Below are positions 14,615-24,529 of a DNA stretch of 33,225 nucleotides, in pieces. The stretch is from Christensenella sp. UBA6406 (GTDB lineage Bacteria; Bacillota; Clostridia; Christensenellales; UBA1242), in the NCBI GenBank assembly GCA_002438625.1, contig DJPS01000014.1, forward strand, positions 1,670-34,894, read 5' to 3'. Position 1 is the first letter of the stretch; each line of letters begins with the position of its first letter. The notes under the pieces are model-generated. The model did not search any database. It was not told where the DNA came from and saw only the letters and a list, made by a program, of their open reading frames with translations. Both the position numbers and the translations under genes were made by a program.

Positions 14615-17600
14615 ATGCGTGCGAAATTAATTTATAGTGATTTACTCTACACTGCATCTCTTGCTGTGTTTGATGAAGTTAAAAGAAATGCGGATAATGC
14701 GAAAAAACATATTATTATTGTGCCAGATAAATACACATTAATTTGTGAAAAATTGTTGCTAGATAGGCTTGGTTTGGACTGCTCTTTCAATGCCGAAGTT
14801 ATGTCTATCAACCGCTTTTGCAGTAAGGTTGTAAAAATTGATGAAAAGTTAGATAAGCAAGGCGGTGTAATTTTAATTCAAAGCATTTTATTCAAATTAA
14901 ACGATAAATTGCAGGCGTTTCAAAATATGTATAGGCAAATTGGATTTGCTGAAAATATTTATGCCACTTGTATGCAAATAAAGGCGAGCGGAATCAGTGC
15001 AGATATGGTAAGTGAGAGTGATGCGGATGAAGTTTTGCTAAAAAGAAAACTTGCAGATTTAAAACTAATCTACTCTGCTTATGAAAGTGCGGTTGAAAGC
15101 GGATTGACTGATGGGCTTAAAAAGATTGAGCAATTAAATGCGGAGATTAAAAGCAATGCAATTTTTAATGATTTGGCAGTTTATTTTGCGTTTTTTGACT
15201 TTTTTACAAGGCAAGAATATAAAATTATAGAAAATTTAATTTTAAATGGCAATTATGTTTGTGTCGGTGCAGGTTGTGGTTTGGGCAAATTGAATGAACA
15301 TATTTATACAAACGAAGTATATGATAATATTTCCGCATTGTTTTTTAAGTATAATTTAAAAGATGTCTTGGAAGTTAAGGAAGTTTTGCCGTTAAACTAT
15401 GAAAAAATTAAAAATGAATTATTTTCTTTTTGCCCTTCTGTTACGCCTTTAAAAACGGATGATGTTTTGCTATTTTGTGCTGAAGATGAAAATAAAGAGA
15501 TTGAGGCGGTTGCGAAGCGAATTAAGGCATATGTAACAAGTGAAAAGATTAAATATAATCAAATAAATGTCGCTCTTGGAAGCATTGAAAAATATAAACT
15601 TGCCATTGAAAATGTTTTTAATGAATATGAAATTCCTTATTTTTTAGATGATGTTACAAAGTTGGATAGCACAGAACTTGGGCGTTTCTTGGATGCAATT
15701 TTTAAGTGTGTAAGTTATGGCTTTATGGAAGAAGACTTGAAAAGTTTAATTTTCAACTATTATTTTGGACTTTTAAATGAAAAATCACAAAATAAAAATG
15801 AAATTAATGAAAATCATTTAAATTGTGATAATGAAGGAAACTGTGCGGATAATCAAAATGAAAGCGGTGAAAGTTGTGATGATTGTGCAGGTGGAGATGA
15901 AGTGGTTGAAAGAAGTGAAGAAATTTATAAATTTATCAACTTGCTTTCTCCTAATGGCATAAAGTGGCTTTCAAAAGCATATGATAATATAAGTGAAAAT
16001 GTAAAAAGTGCATTAAATGAAATTAATGATAAAATTCAATTCATTATTGGGGTTTTTAGCGGATTAAATTGCGGAAAAGATTATATAAATGCAATTAGGA
16101 ACATATTTACATATTTTAATATTGATACACTTACAAATGAACTTATGGACAAGTTTGCAAGTGATTTAGTTATAAACAAAACTTTATCACAAGTTGTGCC
16201 AAAAATGCAAAATTTATTAAATCAAATTGAAGAACTGTCAGCGGATACGGAATATGATTTGCTTTCATTTTCTAAACTTGTGCAAAGTGGCTTAAATGCG
16301 TGCAAAATTAGTCTTGTGCCTCTTGGCGTTGATTCGGTGTTTGTTGGCGATGTTTCATCTTCTAGTTTTGAAAGGAAAAGTGTTTGCTTTTTGGTTGGAA
16401 TGAATTTATCTATTGCACCTAAAATAAGTTACGATTTGGGGCTTGTTACAGATAAAGACATAGATTGTTTAAGTGATAAATATGTAATTGAACCTAAAAT
16501 CTCTTTAATCAATATGCGTGCAAGGCAAAAATTGTTTGAAGTTGCGTGTCTTGCTAGAAAGCATTTAATTGTTTCATATTTGCTTGCGGACAGTTCAGGG
16601 GCAACTTTAAAGCCTTCTATTTTGGTTACATCAATTTGCAAAATGTTTTCGGTTGTGGATGAAAGGGGCAATGCTATGCCACTTAAACCGCTAATTGCCT
16701 ATGATGATGTTAAACTTATGGCAAATTTGGGCGATTTGCTTGATGAAAATGCAAAAAATTGCGTAAATGATAAGGCTAAAAATGAAGAAAATAAAAATGA
16801 ACATATTTGCAATTTAAAATGTGGGCATTCGTTCAGTTTTGAAAATGGGCAAGCGGAAAATGAAAAAGTAAAAAATGCTCAAATTGAAATAAATCAATAT
16901 CAAAATAAATTAAATGAGCAAAGTGAAATTGTTGAGGATGTGGAAAGTGTGGAAAACTTAAAAAACTCTTTGCAAAAAATGGAAGATTTTGACACATTAA
17001 ATGATTTAGATGAAAAAAGTGTAAAAAATGCATTTAATTATAAAAAATTGATGCTTTTTACGGAAAATTTGGCAACTAAAAGCAATTTAATAAAATTTGC
17101 TCTTAAAAATGAATGTGATGGTTTAGGCTATCAAATTATAAAACAGTGCAATATGGCAGATTATTTTAACCGCTTAATTTGCATAGATATTGAAAATAAT
17201 AATAAAAGCAATTTACCTTTGGCGACAAAATTATTTTTCCCGCAAGGGAAGACAAGTGCAACGCAATTAACCACTTTTTTCAGTTGCCCATATATGCATT
17301 TTTTAAATTATGGGTTAAGGCTTAAAGAAGATTTGCCTTTTAAACTTAAAAAATTAGATATAGGTCAAATATTGCACAAAGTTTGCGAACTTTTTGCTAA
17401 AAAACTTAAAAAATCATTTGAAAGCACAAATCAACCTTATCTAAGTGGTGAAGAATTGGAAAAGGTGAAGAATGAAGTTTTAAATGTTGTTATAAGCGAA
17501 AATAGAATGGTTTTTGAAAATGATGATAATCGTTTTATTGTTAAGAACCTTAAAAAAGAAGCATTTAAACTTATGGATAACTTAAACAATTTTGAAAGGA

Positions 17601-18352
17601 AAAGTGCGTTTAGAATTGCCGAAACAGAATTTTCATTTAAGCCGATTGAAATTAAAAATAGCGTAAAAAGCGTGTTTTTAGCGGGTAAAATTGATAGATT
17701 TGATAAATTTGATAACAAAGTTCTAATTTTGGACTATAAAACAGGGGACAGTGATTTAAATTATAAAAAGATTTATTATGGGCTTAAAATTCAACTTTTA
17801 ATTTATTCTCTTGCAGTTTTAAATGGTGGAAAAGGTTATGGGCTTGCTGGGTTTGGTTATAGCCCTATAAATGATAAATATATAAAAGCCGATTTTGATG
17901 ATGCAAGTGGCGAAAGTGCGGGCGGAGAAAAAGTTAGGCAAGATTATAAAATTAAAGGTTATTTTGATGACGATTTAGATTGTCTTAACCTTTTAGATAA
18001 AACGCTTTTAGATAAAGATGATGGAGAGAAAAAGCAAAGTGATTTGTTTAATTTTTACACAAAACTGCAAAAAAATGGAAAGCAAAAGTTAAGTGCGAAC
18101 TTAGTGGGCGAAGAAAGTTTATTGAAAATGCTAAAATATGTGCAAGAATTGATAACTGTTGCGGTTAAAAATATTTTAAGTGGGTTCATTGCAATTTCTC
18201 CATACAAAGATGGGCAAAGTTCAGTTTGTGATTATTGCAAATATAGAGGCATTTGTAAGCGAAAAAGTGATGCGTGCATAAGAGAGATTGAAACGAAGAA
18301 AATAACAGATTTAATTGGCGAGAAACAAAGTGGCGAAAGTGAAGAAGATTAA
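14615..18352 (+). CDS. addB: AddB subunit of the AddAB helicase-nuclease
   Basis: A 1245-residue AddB. With AddA it processes double-strand ends to 3' tails for RecA. The C-terminal PD-(D/E)xK nuclease is intact: Asp1027 (GKIDRF), Asp1040 and Lys1042 (LDYKTGD), and a preceding His (GQILHKVCE). The Fe-S cluster cysteines are all present: Cys891 (FFSCPY), Cys1205, Cys1208 and Cys1214 (VCDYCKYRGIC). In contrast the N-terminal P-loop that B. subtilis AddB carries is gone: the segment reads LIYSDLLYTAS, followed by the expected IIIVPDKYTL strand. Two low-complexity Asn/Lys/Glu-rich inserts (about 387-433 and 709-805) break the inactive helicase-like part. Start by AAAGGA and homology. addA follows 240 bases later. 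Confidence 0.93.
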   Translation: MRAKLIYSDLLYTASLAVFDEVKRNADNAKKHIIIVPDKYTLICEKLLLDRLGLDCSFNAEVMSINRFCSKVVKIDEKLDKQGGVILIQSILFKLNDKLQAFQNMYRQIGFAENIYATCMQIKASGISADMVSESDADEVLLKRKLADLKLIYSAYESAVESGLTDGLKKIEQLNAEIKSNAIFNDLAVYFAFFDFFTRQEYKIIENLILNGNYVCVGAGCGLGKLNEHIYTNEVYDNISALFFKYNLKDVLEVKEVLPLNYEKIKNELFSFCPSVTPLKTDDVLLFCAEDENKEIEAVAKRIKAYVTSEKIKYNQINVALGSIEKYKLAIENVFNEYEIPYFLDDVTKLDSTELGRFLDAIFKCVSYGFMEEDLKSLIFNYYFGLLNEKSQNKNEINENHLNCDNEGNCADNQNESGESCDDCAGGDEVVERSEEIYKFINLLSPNGIKWLSKAYDNISENVKSALNEINDKIQFIIGVFSGLNCGKDYINAIRNIFTYFNIDTLTNELMDKFASDLVINKTLSQVVPKMQNLLNQIEELSADTEYDLLSFSKLVQSGLNACKISLVPLGVDSVFVGDVSSSSFERKSVCFLVGMNLSIAPKISYDLGLVTDKDIDCLSDKYVIEPKISLINMRARQKLFEVACLARKHLIVSYLLADSSGATLKPSILVTSICKMFSVVDERGNAMPLKPLIAYDDVKLMANLGDLLDENAKNCVNDKAKNEENKNEHICNLKCGHSFSFENGQAENEKVKNAQIEINQYQNKLNEQSEIVEDVESVENLKNSLQKMEDFDTLNDLDEKSVKNAFNYKKLMLFTENLATKSNLIKFALKNECDGLGYQIIKQCNMADYFNRLICIDIENNNKSNLPLATKLFFPQGKTSATQLTTFFSCPYMHFLNYGLRLKEDLPFKLKKLDIGQILHKVCELFAKKLKKSFESTNQPYLSGEELEKVKNEVLNVVISENRMVFENDDNRFIVKNLKKEAFKLMDNLNNFERKSAFRIAETEFSFKPIEIKNSVKSVFLAGKIDRFDKFDNKVLILDYKTGDSDLNYKKIYYGLKIQLLIYSLAVLNGGKGYGLAGFGYSPINDKYIKADFDDASGESAGGEKVRQDYKIKGYFDDDLDCLNLLDKTLLDKDDGEKKQSDLFNFYTKLQKNGKQKLSANLVGEESLLKMLKYVQELITVAVKNILSGFIAISPYKDGQSSVCDYCKYRGICKRKSDACIREIETKKITDLIGEKQSGESEED

Positions 18353-18471
18353 ATATTTAAATCATTAATCAATTTGAATAAATTAAGAATAAACTTAAAA
18401 TGAATTTAAATCAAAATTACAAATAAAATCATATCAAATTGAATTAAATTAATTTTTTCCTTTTAAAGTTG

Positions 18472-18501
18472 TTGAATAATTTTAATTTATGGCACTAAAA
18501 T
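18472..18501 (+). promoter_or_regulatory. Possible addA promoter
   Basis: TTGAAT (18472-18477), 18 bases, TAAAAT (18496-18501). The gap is AT-rich, so a chance match is possible. Confidence 0.35.
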
Positions 18502-18592
18502 AAAATTAAATAAATAAAAATCAATTTAAAATAGCATTAAAGCACTATAAAAAAGAAAAATAAAAAGAATGTAAAAGAAGGATAAAAGCAAA

Positions 18593-21500
18593 ATGGCATT
18601 TAAACCAACGATAAGTCAACAAAATGTTTTAGATACAAAAAAGCAAAAGGTTGTTGTTTCTGCATCTGCTGGGAGTGGAAAGACAACGCTAATGATTGAA
18701 AAGATTTTAAAAATCATTATAGAAGATGGTGCGGACATATCAAAATTTTTGGTATGTACTTTTACCAATGCATCAAGTGCGGAAATGAAAGAGCGACTTT
18801 ATTCAAAAATGGCGGAGTGCATAGCAAGTGAAAAAGATGAGAAAAAACGCAAAAAATTGATAGAAAACTATGAAAAAATTGAACTTGCTAAAATTTGCAC
18901 CATAGATAAGTTATGTTTAGATGTTGTAAAAAAATATTATTATAAATTAAAAATAGATGCAAATATTCAAACTTTAAGCACTTTTGAGGCAAGTTTTCTA
19001 AAAAATCGTGCGTTTAAACTGGCTTTAAATGAATTTGAAAAGGTGTCAAGCGATGGCATTGAATTGGTTTGTGCATATTTTTTGCAAGATAGAAGTGATG
19101 AAAAGTTGCAAAATTTGGTGTATAGTTTATATGATAATATTCAAACTAGGGCGGATGGGTTTGATTATTTAAACAATATTGCACTTGCCCTTTATAGTGA
19201 TAATGTTGAAAATAGCGTTGTGTTTAATGCGGGAGTGTCAAGGTTGGATGTTGCTGTGCAGAGCATTTTAAAATTGTATTTAACTGCCGTTTCTTCACTT
19301 GATGAAAAGGAAGATAGCAAGGCGGTTGCGGTTTTGAATAAGGATATAGATGTGTTAAAATCTTATTTTAATTTTGACTTAAATAATAAAATTAATTTCC
19401 TTTTTAAAAATGAAATTTCTGCAACTAGATTTCCTAATGGTGATTTTAATTTTAAAGATGAGATTAAGGTGGAAAAGAAGAAGTTTAAGGATGAAACTGA
19501 AAAACTAAAATCTTATTTTGGCACAGATAAAATTGATGAAATGATGATGCAACTTAGGGAAACAAAGCAAATGCTTGTTCTTTTAATTGATTTTTTGAAA
19601 ATTTTTAAGCAAAAGTTTGATGATTTAAAGTTAAAGCAAAATCAATTTGAATTTTTAGATATTCAGCATTTGGCACTTAGGTTGTTTGGATTTGATGATG
19701 TTTTAAATGATTTTACAAGTGATATCAATTATGTTTTTGTTGATGAATTTCAAGATGTAAATTATTTGCAAGATAGTTTAATTGAAAGTTTGTCAAGGTC
19801 TGGCAAGTTGTTTTTGGTTGGGGATGCAAAGCAGTCAATTTATGGTTTTAGATTATGTACACCAGCGATTTTAATGCAAAAGATTAAAGATTTTGCTGTT
19901 GACAAGCAAAACGGGTTAAGTGAAAATTTAAATGAGAATTTTAGAAGTGATAAATGCATTTTAGATTTTGTTAATCAAATTTTTAACTGTATAATGACAG
20001 AAAGTGAAAGCGGGGTTGATTATGAAGGCACTAGCAAGTTAAAGGGCAAAGATGCGTTTGATAATGGCGAAAAGTTTGGGGATAAAGTTGAGATTGATAT
20101 TTTAGATTTTGGTGCAAATTTTGAAGATAGCGAAGAGAATGGCGAAAATGCAGACGAAAACGGCAAAGAAAATGGAGCGGAAGAAAAAAATAAAAATAAA
20201 TTAATTCAATTTGAAAATTTAAAGCAAAATGTAAATGGCGAAAATAATGATAATAATCAAAATAAATCAAATTATAATTTTGTAAAAGTTTATGATATTG
20301 CAAAAGATGAAAGTGCCTTTCAAGATAGGGTCAGTATGGAAGCGAATTTTATTGTGCAAAAGGTGGCTTTGTGTTTAGGTCAAACGATTTACGATGCTAA
20401 GGCGGGTTGCGTTAGGGCTGTTGATTTTAAAGACATTGCTATTTTATTTAGAAAGAGAAAGGCGTTGTATGTTAAAGTTGTGCAACTTTTAAAGGCGAAA
20501 GGGTTTCCTGTAAGTGCGGAGTTTAAGGAAGATATCTATCAAAGCATTGAAGTTATGTTTATTAATTCGCTTTTAAAACTTGTGCTTAATTTTGAAGATG
20601 ATATCTCACTTGCAACTGTTTTAACATTTCCGTGCATTGGGCTTGATGACAGCGATTTAAGTTGCATAAGACTTTTTGCTAAAAGTGAAGAGCATTTTTC
20701 AACTTGTGCAAAACTTTTTGCAAGGCAATTTGGCGATGGCGAAAATTGCGTAGAGGGTGAAAAGGGCAAAGAAAGCGCTGAAAAAGTGCAAAAAAACTGC
20801 AAAAAAACTGATTTTTGCAATGATTTTGGGATAACTTATGAAGTTTGCTTCAAAATTGCAAATAAAATAAATAAATTAATTTCCTTTTTAAAAGAGTTAA
20901 AAAGCGACATTTATGTGTGTAATGTTTACGAGATTATAAAGAAGATTGAAAAGCATTACGATTTATTAAATGTGCTTTATGCGATGAAAGATGAAAAGAT
21001 TATAAGCAACTATGAAAAGTTTTTAAACGAAATTATAGGGCTTAAAAATTATAATTTAATTGATTATTTGCAATATTTACAAACTAGAAACAATGGCGGG
21101 GAAAGTGAAAGCGAGATAAGCGTGTCAAGCGGGGATAACTGCATAACTTGCCAAACCATTCACGCAAGCAAGGGGCTTGAATATCCTATTGTCATTTTGG
21201 CAAGTGCGGGGGATGCGAGCAAATATAGGGGCAAAGATTTGGTTATAACAAACGAAGGCATAGGGGCGGACTTTTATAACATAGAAGAAAAGTGGAAAAA
21301 GCCAACGCTTGTGAAAAACTACATTGAAAGTGCGGTTAAAAAAAATGAAATTGAAGAAATGAAACGCCTTTTATATGTTGCTTTAACTCGCCCTAAAAAT
21401 CAACTTATTGTGGTTGGTGCGTGTTCTGTAAAGAAGTTTGAAAAGGAATTTAGGGGTTATGCAGAACCATCATTTATGCAAATGATTTTAAGTTATTTAA

Positions 21501-22297
21501 AGCCTTTTGAGCGGGAGATTTTGGTTTCTAGCGGAAAGTTGGATAATGAATTTGCCAGCATTAAAGTTGTTTTTGATATTGAAATGCAAAGAAGCGAAGA
21601 AAAGGAGAAAGAAAGCGGGGCAAATTTAAGTGGTGAGCAATTAAATTTTATTTGCAATTATTTAAATTATTCTTATCCGCATTTGCAAAATCAAAATTAT
21701 GCGTTTAAAAACAGTGTTTCATCTATTTTAAAAAGTGAAAATGTGGGTGAAAATTTTTGCTTAGAACCGCAAAATTTAGAATTAAGCGAGCATTTGATTG
21801 CTCTTAATGAAATAGGAACGATTTATCATAGCGTTTTGGAGCAAATTGATTTTATTAATGCCGATTTTTATGACAAGGAACAAATTGATGCACTTTTAGA
21901 AGAAATGAAAAAGCAAGGTGTGAATGTTGATGTTGTCAACTCTGGCGAAATTTTAGATGCAATTAAAAATATAAAATCACTTATTGAGAGTGGCGACACA
22001 ATAAGAAAAGAGCAACCATTTATCTTTAAGGCAAGGCATTGTGATATAGTGGAATCAAAATGCGAAGAAGAAGTGCTTGTGCAAGGTGTGATTGATTTGC
22101 TTATAATCAAACCAAATGGCAATTTTATAATTGTAGATTACAAAAACACGGCAATAAAAGATAAAGAAAAATTAATAAATAAATATAAAAAGCAACTTTT
22201 CCTTTATGCTTATGCAGTAAAATTGGCATATAAGGCAGAAAAAGTGCAAACTTATTTATATTCAATAAAACAAAATCAATTAATTGAAGTAAAATAA
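18593..22297 (+). CDS. addA: AddA helicase-nuclease subunit
   Basis: A 1234-residue UvrD-type (SF1A) helicase with a C-terminal nuclease, the motor of AddAB. Motif I is SASAGSGKTT (about 23-32); Ia CTFTNASSAEMKERL; II FVDEFQDVNYLQD (about 383); III GDAKQSIYGFR (about 410-420); V ITCQTIHASKGLEYPIVI; VI RLLYVALTRPKNQL (about 923-936). The RecB-like nuclease has GTIYHSVLEQ (about 1075), VQGVIDLLI and IVDYKNTA (about 1181). All key residues are present. An Asn/Glu/Lys-rich insert (about 505-562) separates motif IV from the flanking parts, parallel to the inserts in AddB. AAGGA sits before ATG 18593. The next gene has its own promoter. Confidence 0.95.
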   Translation: MAFKPTISQQNVLDTKKQKVVVSASAGSGKTTLMIEKILKIIIEDGADISKFLVCTFTNASSAEMKERLYSKMAECIASEKDEKKRKKLIENYEKIELAKICTIDKLCLDVVKKYYYKLKIDANIQTLSTFEASFLKNRAFKLALNEFEKVSSDGIELVCAYFLQDRSDEKLQNLVYSLYDNIQTRADGFDYLNNIALALYSDNVENSVVFNAGVSRLDVAVQSILKLYLTAVSSLDEKEDSKAVAVLNKDIDVLKSYFNFDLNNKINFLFKNEISATRFPNGDFNFKDEIKVEKKKFKDETEKLKSYFGTDKIDEMMMQLRETKQMLVLLIDFLKIFKQKFDDLKLKQNQFEFLDIQHLALRLFGFDDVLNDFTSDINYVFVDEFQDVNYLQDSLIESLSRSGKLFLVGDAKQSIYGFRLCTPAILMQKIKDFAVDKQNGLSENLNENFRSDKCILDFVNQIFNCIMTESESGVDYEGTSKLKGKDAFDNGEKFGDKVEIDILDFGANFEDSEENGENADENGKENGAEEKNKNKLIQFENLKQNVNGENNDNNQNKSNYNFVKVYDIAKDESAFQDRVSMEANFIVQKVALCLGQTIYDAKAGCVRAVDFKDIAILFRKRKALYVKVVQLLKAKGFPVSAEFKEDIYQSIEVMFINSLLKLVLNFEDDISLATVLTFPCIGLDDSDLSCIRLFAKSEEHFSTCAKLFARQFGDGENCVEGEKGKESAEKVQKNCKKTDFCNDFGITYEVCFKIANKINKLISFLKELKSDIYVCNVYEIIKKIEKHYDLLNVLYAMKDEKIISNYEKFLNEIIGLKNYNLIDYLQYLQTRNNGGESESEISVSSGDNCITCQTIHASKGLEYPIVILASAGDASKYRGKDLVITNEGIGADFYNIEEKWKKPTLVKNYIESAVKKNEIEEMKRLLYVALTRPKNQLIVVGACSVKKFEKEFRGYAEPSFMQMILSYLKPFEREILVSSGKLDNEFASIKVVFDIEMQRSEEKEKESGANLSGEQLNFICNYLNYSYPHLQNQNYAFKNSVSSILKSENVGENFCLEPQNLELSEHLIALNEIGTIYHSVLEQIDFINADFYDKEQIDALLEEMKKQGVNVDVVNSGEILDAIKNIKSLIESGDTIRKEQPFIFKARHCDIVESKCEEEVLVQGVIDLLIIKPNGNFIIVDYKNTAIKDKEKLINKYKKQLFLYAYAVKLAYKAEKVQTYLYSIKQNQLIEVK

Positions 22298-22334
22298 AAT
22301 TAAATAAAAATCTTTTTAAATAAGGTGTAAATGG

Positions 22335-22363
22335 TTGCATTTGCCCTTATTTTATGTTATAAT
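22335..22363 (+). promoter_or_regulatory. Promoter of the fic-dinD pair
   Basis: TTGCAT (22335-22340), 17 bases, perfect TATAAT (22358-22363). No GAAC-N4-GTTC LexA-type box is seen near it. Confidence 0.7.
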
Positions 22364-22393
22364 TAAAGGGAACAGGTTAAAAGGTAAGGGAAA

Positions 22394-23455
22394 ATGAGAG
22401 ATTTTAATTATTGCAAACTTAAAGACAATTTGTGGAGCAATGACATTTTGAATTATTGTGCAATTATTCACGAATATAAAGGAAAGCAAGAATATTTTAT
22501 AAGGCAAAAACCGCAAGAACTTGAAAGGTTGGTTGAAATTGCGAAGGTTCAAAGCACGGAAGCATCTAACGAGATAGAGGGGATAAGGACATCTAGCACA
22601 AGGTTGAAGCAAATTTGTAAGGACAAAACCACGCCACGGAATAGGGCGGAAGAAGGGATAGCGGGATATAGGGATGTGTTAAATGTTGTGCACGAAAATT
22701 TTGATTATATTCAAATTACGCCAAATTATATTTTGCAAATGCATAAAATTATGTATGGTCATCAAAGCTCAAACATTGGCGGGAAATTTAAAAGTGTGCA
22801 AAATTACATTAATGCAACTGATGAAAGGGGCAATTCTCGTACAATATTTACGCCATTAGCACCTTATGAAACTGCCGAAGCGATGGCGATGATATGTGCC
22901 GAATTTAATAGGGCGGTTGCGGAGAATGCTGTTGACCCATTAATTTTAATTCCTATTTTTATACACGATTTTCTTTGTATTCATCCTTTTATTGATGGGA
23001 ACGGAAGAATGAGTAGGTTATTGACTACATTGCTTTTATATAAATGTGGTTATAGCATTGGAAAATATATTTCGCTTGAAAGTAAAATTCCAAAACATAA
23101 AGATTTGTATTATGATGCGCTTGCACAATCTCAATATGGTTGGAATGAAAATAAGGACAATCCAGAAGCGTTTATCAAATATTTGCTTGGCACAATAATT
23201 TCAGCGTATAGAGATTTTGAAGAAAGATTTAATATTTTAAATGGTGGAATAGAAGATGGAAAAGCAAAGTCCGTAGATATGGTAAAGCGAGCAATAGATA
23301 GCATAATTGGCAAATTTAATAAGGCAAAAATAATGGAATTGTGTCCATCCCTTAGCGTTTCAACTATTGAAAGTGCGTTAAGAAAATTGGTTGCACAAAA
23401 AGAAATTGAAAAGCAAGGAATAGGAAAGTCAACTTTTTATATAAGAATAAAATAA
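22394..23455 (+). CDS. Fic-family protein adenylyltransferase
   Basis: A 353-residue Fic/DOC enzyme, which transfers AMP (or another group) from a nucleotide to a target protein. The active site HPFIDGNGRMSRL (197-209) is complete: catalytic His197, acidic Asp201 and the GNGR anion hole. An inhibitory helix motif of the S-xxx-E-G type lies N-terminal (Ser58, Glu62, Gly63 within TEASNEIEGI), as in class II Fic proteins, so the enzyme should be self-restrained. The C-terminus (about 295-353, ELCPSLSVSTIESALRKLV) looks like a winged helix. Class II Fic proteins with this layout occur on many chromosomes. It shares a transcript with dinD, 47 bases downstream. Target unknown. Confidence 0.93.
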   Translation: MRDFNYCKLKDNLWSNDILNYCAIIHEYKGKQEYFIRQKPQELERLVEIAKVQSTEASNEIEGIRTSSTRLKQICKDKTTPRNRAEEGIAGYRDVLNVVHENFDYIQITPNYILQMHKIMYGHQSSNIGGKFKSVQNYINATDERGNSRTIFTPLAPYETAEAMAMICAEFNRAVAENAVDPLILIPIFIHDFLCIHPFIDGNGRMSRLLTTLLLYKCGYSIGKYISLESKIPKHKDLYYDALAQSQYGWNENKDNPEAFIKYLLGTIISAYRDFEERFNILNGGIEDGKAKSVDMVKRAIDSIIGKFNKAKIMELCPSLSVSTIESALRKLVAQKEIEKQGIGKSTFYIRIK

Positions 23456-23502
23456 AATTAAATAAAAATCAATTTAAAACATTGTAGATTTTAGGAGGAG
23501 TT

Positions 23503-24366
23503 ATGGAAGAAAAGGAAGTTTTAGTAAATGAATACAAATCATTTGAGGATATAAAGCATAAAAGGGATGATGGCAGTGAATTTTGGCTTGCAAGGGAATT
23601 GCAAAAAGCGTTAGAATATTCTAAATGGGAAAATTTTAACAAAGTTATAAATAGAGCAATGCTTGCTTGTAAAAATGCTGGATATGAAATTGAAGAGCAC
23701 TTTCCTGAGGTCAGGAAGCCAATAATAACAGGTAAAAATAGGCGTCAAGATATTATAGATTATGAACTAACTCGTTATGCGTGTTATTTAATAGTGCAAA
23801 ATGGCGACCCACGAAAAGAGATAATTGCATTAGGGCAAACTTATTTTGCTATTCAAACAAGAAGGCAAGAATTAAATGATTATTTTAATTCACTTGATGA
23901 AGAGAATAAAAGGTTGGTTGTCAGGGGCGACATTAAGCAATGGAATCAGCTTCTTGCAGAGACTGCACATAAAGCGGGTGTCATAACAGATGAAGAGTTT
24001 GCAACATTTCAAAATGCTGGATATATGGGGTTGTATGGTGGTGAAACGGTTGCGGACATACACAAAAGAAAGGGATTGAAGCCTAGCGAAAAGATTTTAG
24101 ATTTTATGGCAAGCCCTGAACTTATTGCGAATTTGTTTAGAATTTCACAAACGGAAGAAAAAATAAAAAATGAGTTTATTCAAGGTGCAGATAATGCAAC
24201 AAAAGCACATTATGAAGTGGGTTCTGCTGTTAGGGAAGCAATTAAAAAGGTAAATGGCACGCTTCCAGAGAATATGGAAACGCCAAAGCAAAGCATTAGC
24301 GAAGTAGAAAAGAAGAAACTTAAAGAATTGAAAAAGAATGCTAAAAAACTTATGCTAGATGAATAA
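23503..24366 (+). CDS. dinD: DinD-like DNA-damage-inducible protein
   Basis: A 287-residue homologue of E. coli DinD. Near-identical features are EFWLARELQKALEYSKWENF, DYELTRYACYLIVQNGDPRK and IALGQTYFAIQTRRQEL, followed by the helical C-terminal half (GYMGLYGGETVADIHKRKGL, EKILDFMASPELIANLFRIS). The N-terminal part is BRO-N-like. In E. coli DinD is SOS-induced and inhibits RecA in vitro; the role in Firmicutes is not settled. AGGAGG lies just before ATG 23503. No LexA site is recognised, so SOS control here is unproven. It is downstream of fic and addAB, giving a DNA-end-processing neighbourhood. A stem-loop follows at 24441. Confidence 0.9.
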   Translation: MEEKEVLVNEYKSFEDIKHKRDDGSEFWLARELQKALEYSKWENFNKVINRAMLACKNAGYEIEEHFPEVRKPIITGKNRRQDIIDYELTRYACYLIVQNGDPRKEIIALGQTYFAIQTRRQELNDYFNSLDEENKRLVVRGDIKQWNQLLAETAHKAGVITDEEFATFQNAGYMGLYGGETVADIHKRKGLKPSEKILDFMASPELIANLFRISQTEEKIKNEFIQGADNATKAHYEVGSAVREAIKKVNGTLPENMETPKQSISEVEKKKLKELKKNAKKLMLDE

Positions 24367-24440
24367 GGGAGTTATGTGGTGAAGTTGAAGATTTATTGGA
24401 ATTGATTTAAATTTTGTTATCTTATTATTTTAATTTTAAA

Positions 24441-24469
24441 AGCGGTGGCGGATTAATCCGCTCTTTTTG
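24441..24469 (+). terminator. fic-dinD terminator
   Basis: AGCGG (24441-24445) pairs with CCGCT (24458-24462), followed by CTTTTTG; an inner palindrome GCGGATTAATCCGC offers an alternative stem. Confidence 0.7.
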
Positions 24470-24529
24470 TTTGCCTTGATAAAGTAAAAAATAATGCGGA
24501 TAAATTTATCATTTTTATATATGATTAAA

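Noticed and set aside
22300..22393. LexA-type SOS box before fic-dinD
   Set aside because: GGGAACAGGTTAAAAGG has a left half-site only; the GTTC half at the right spacing is missing.
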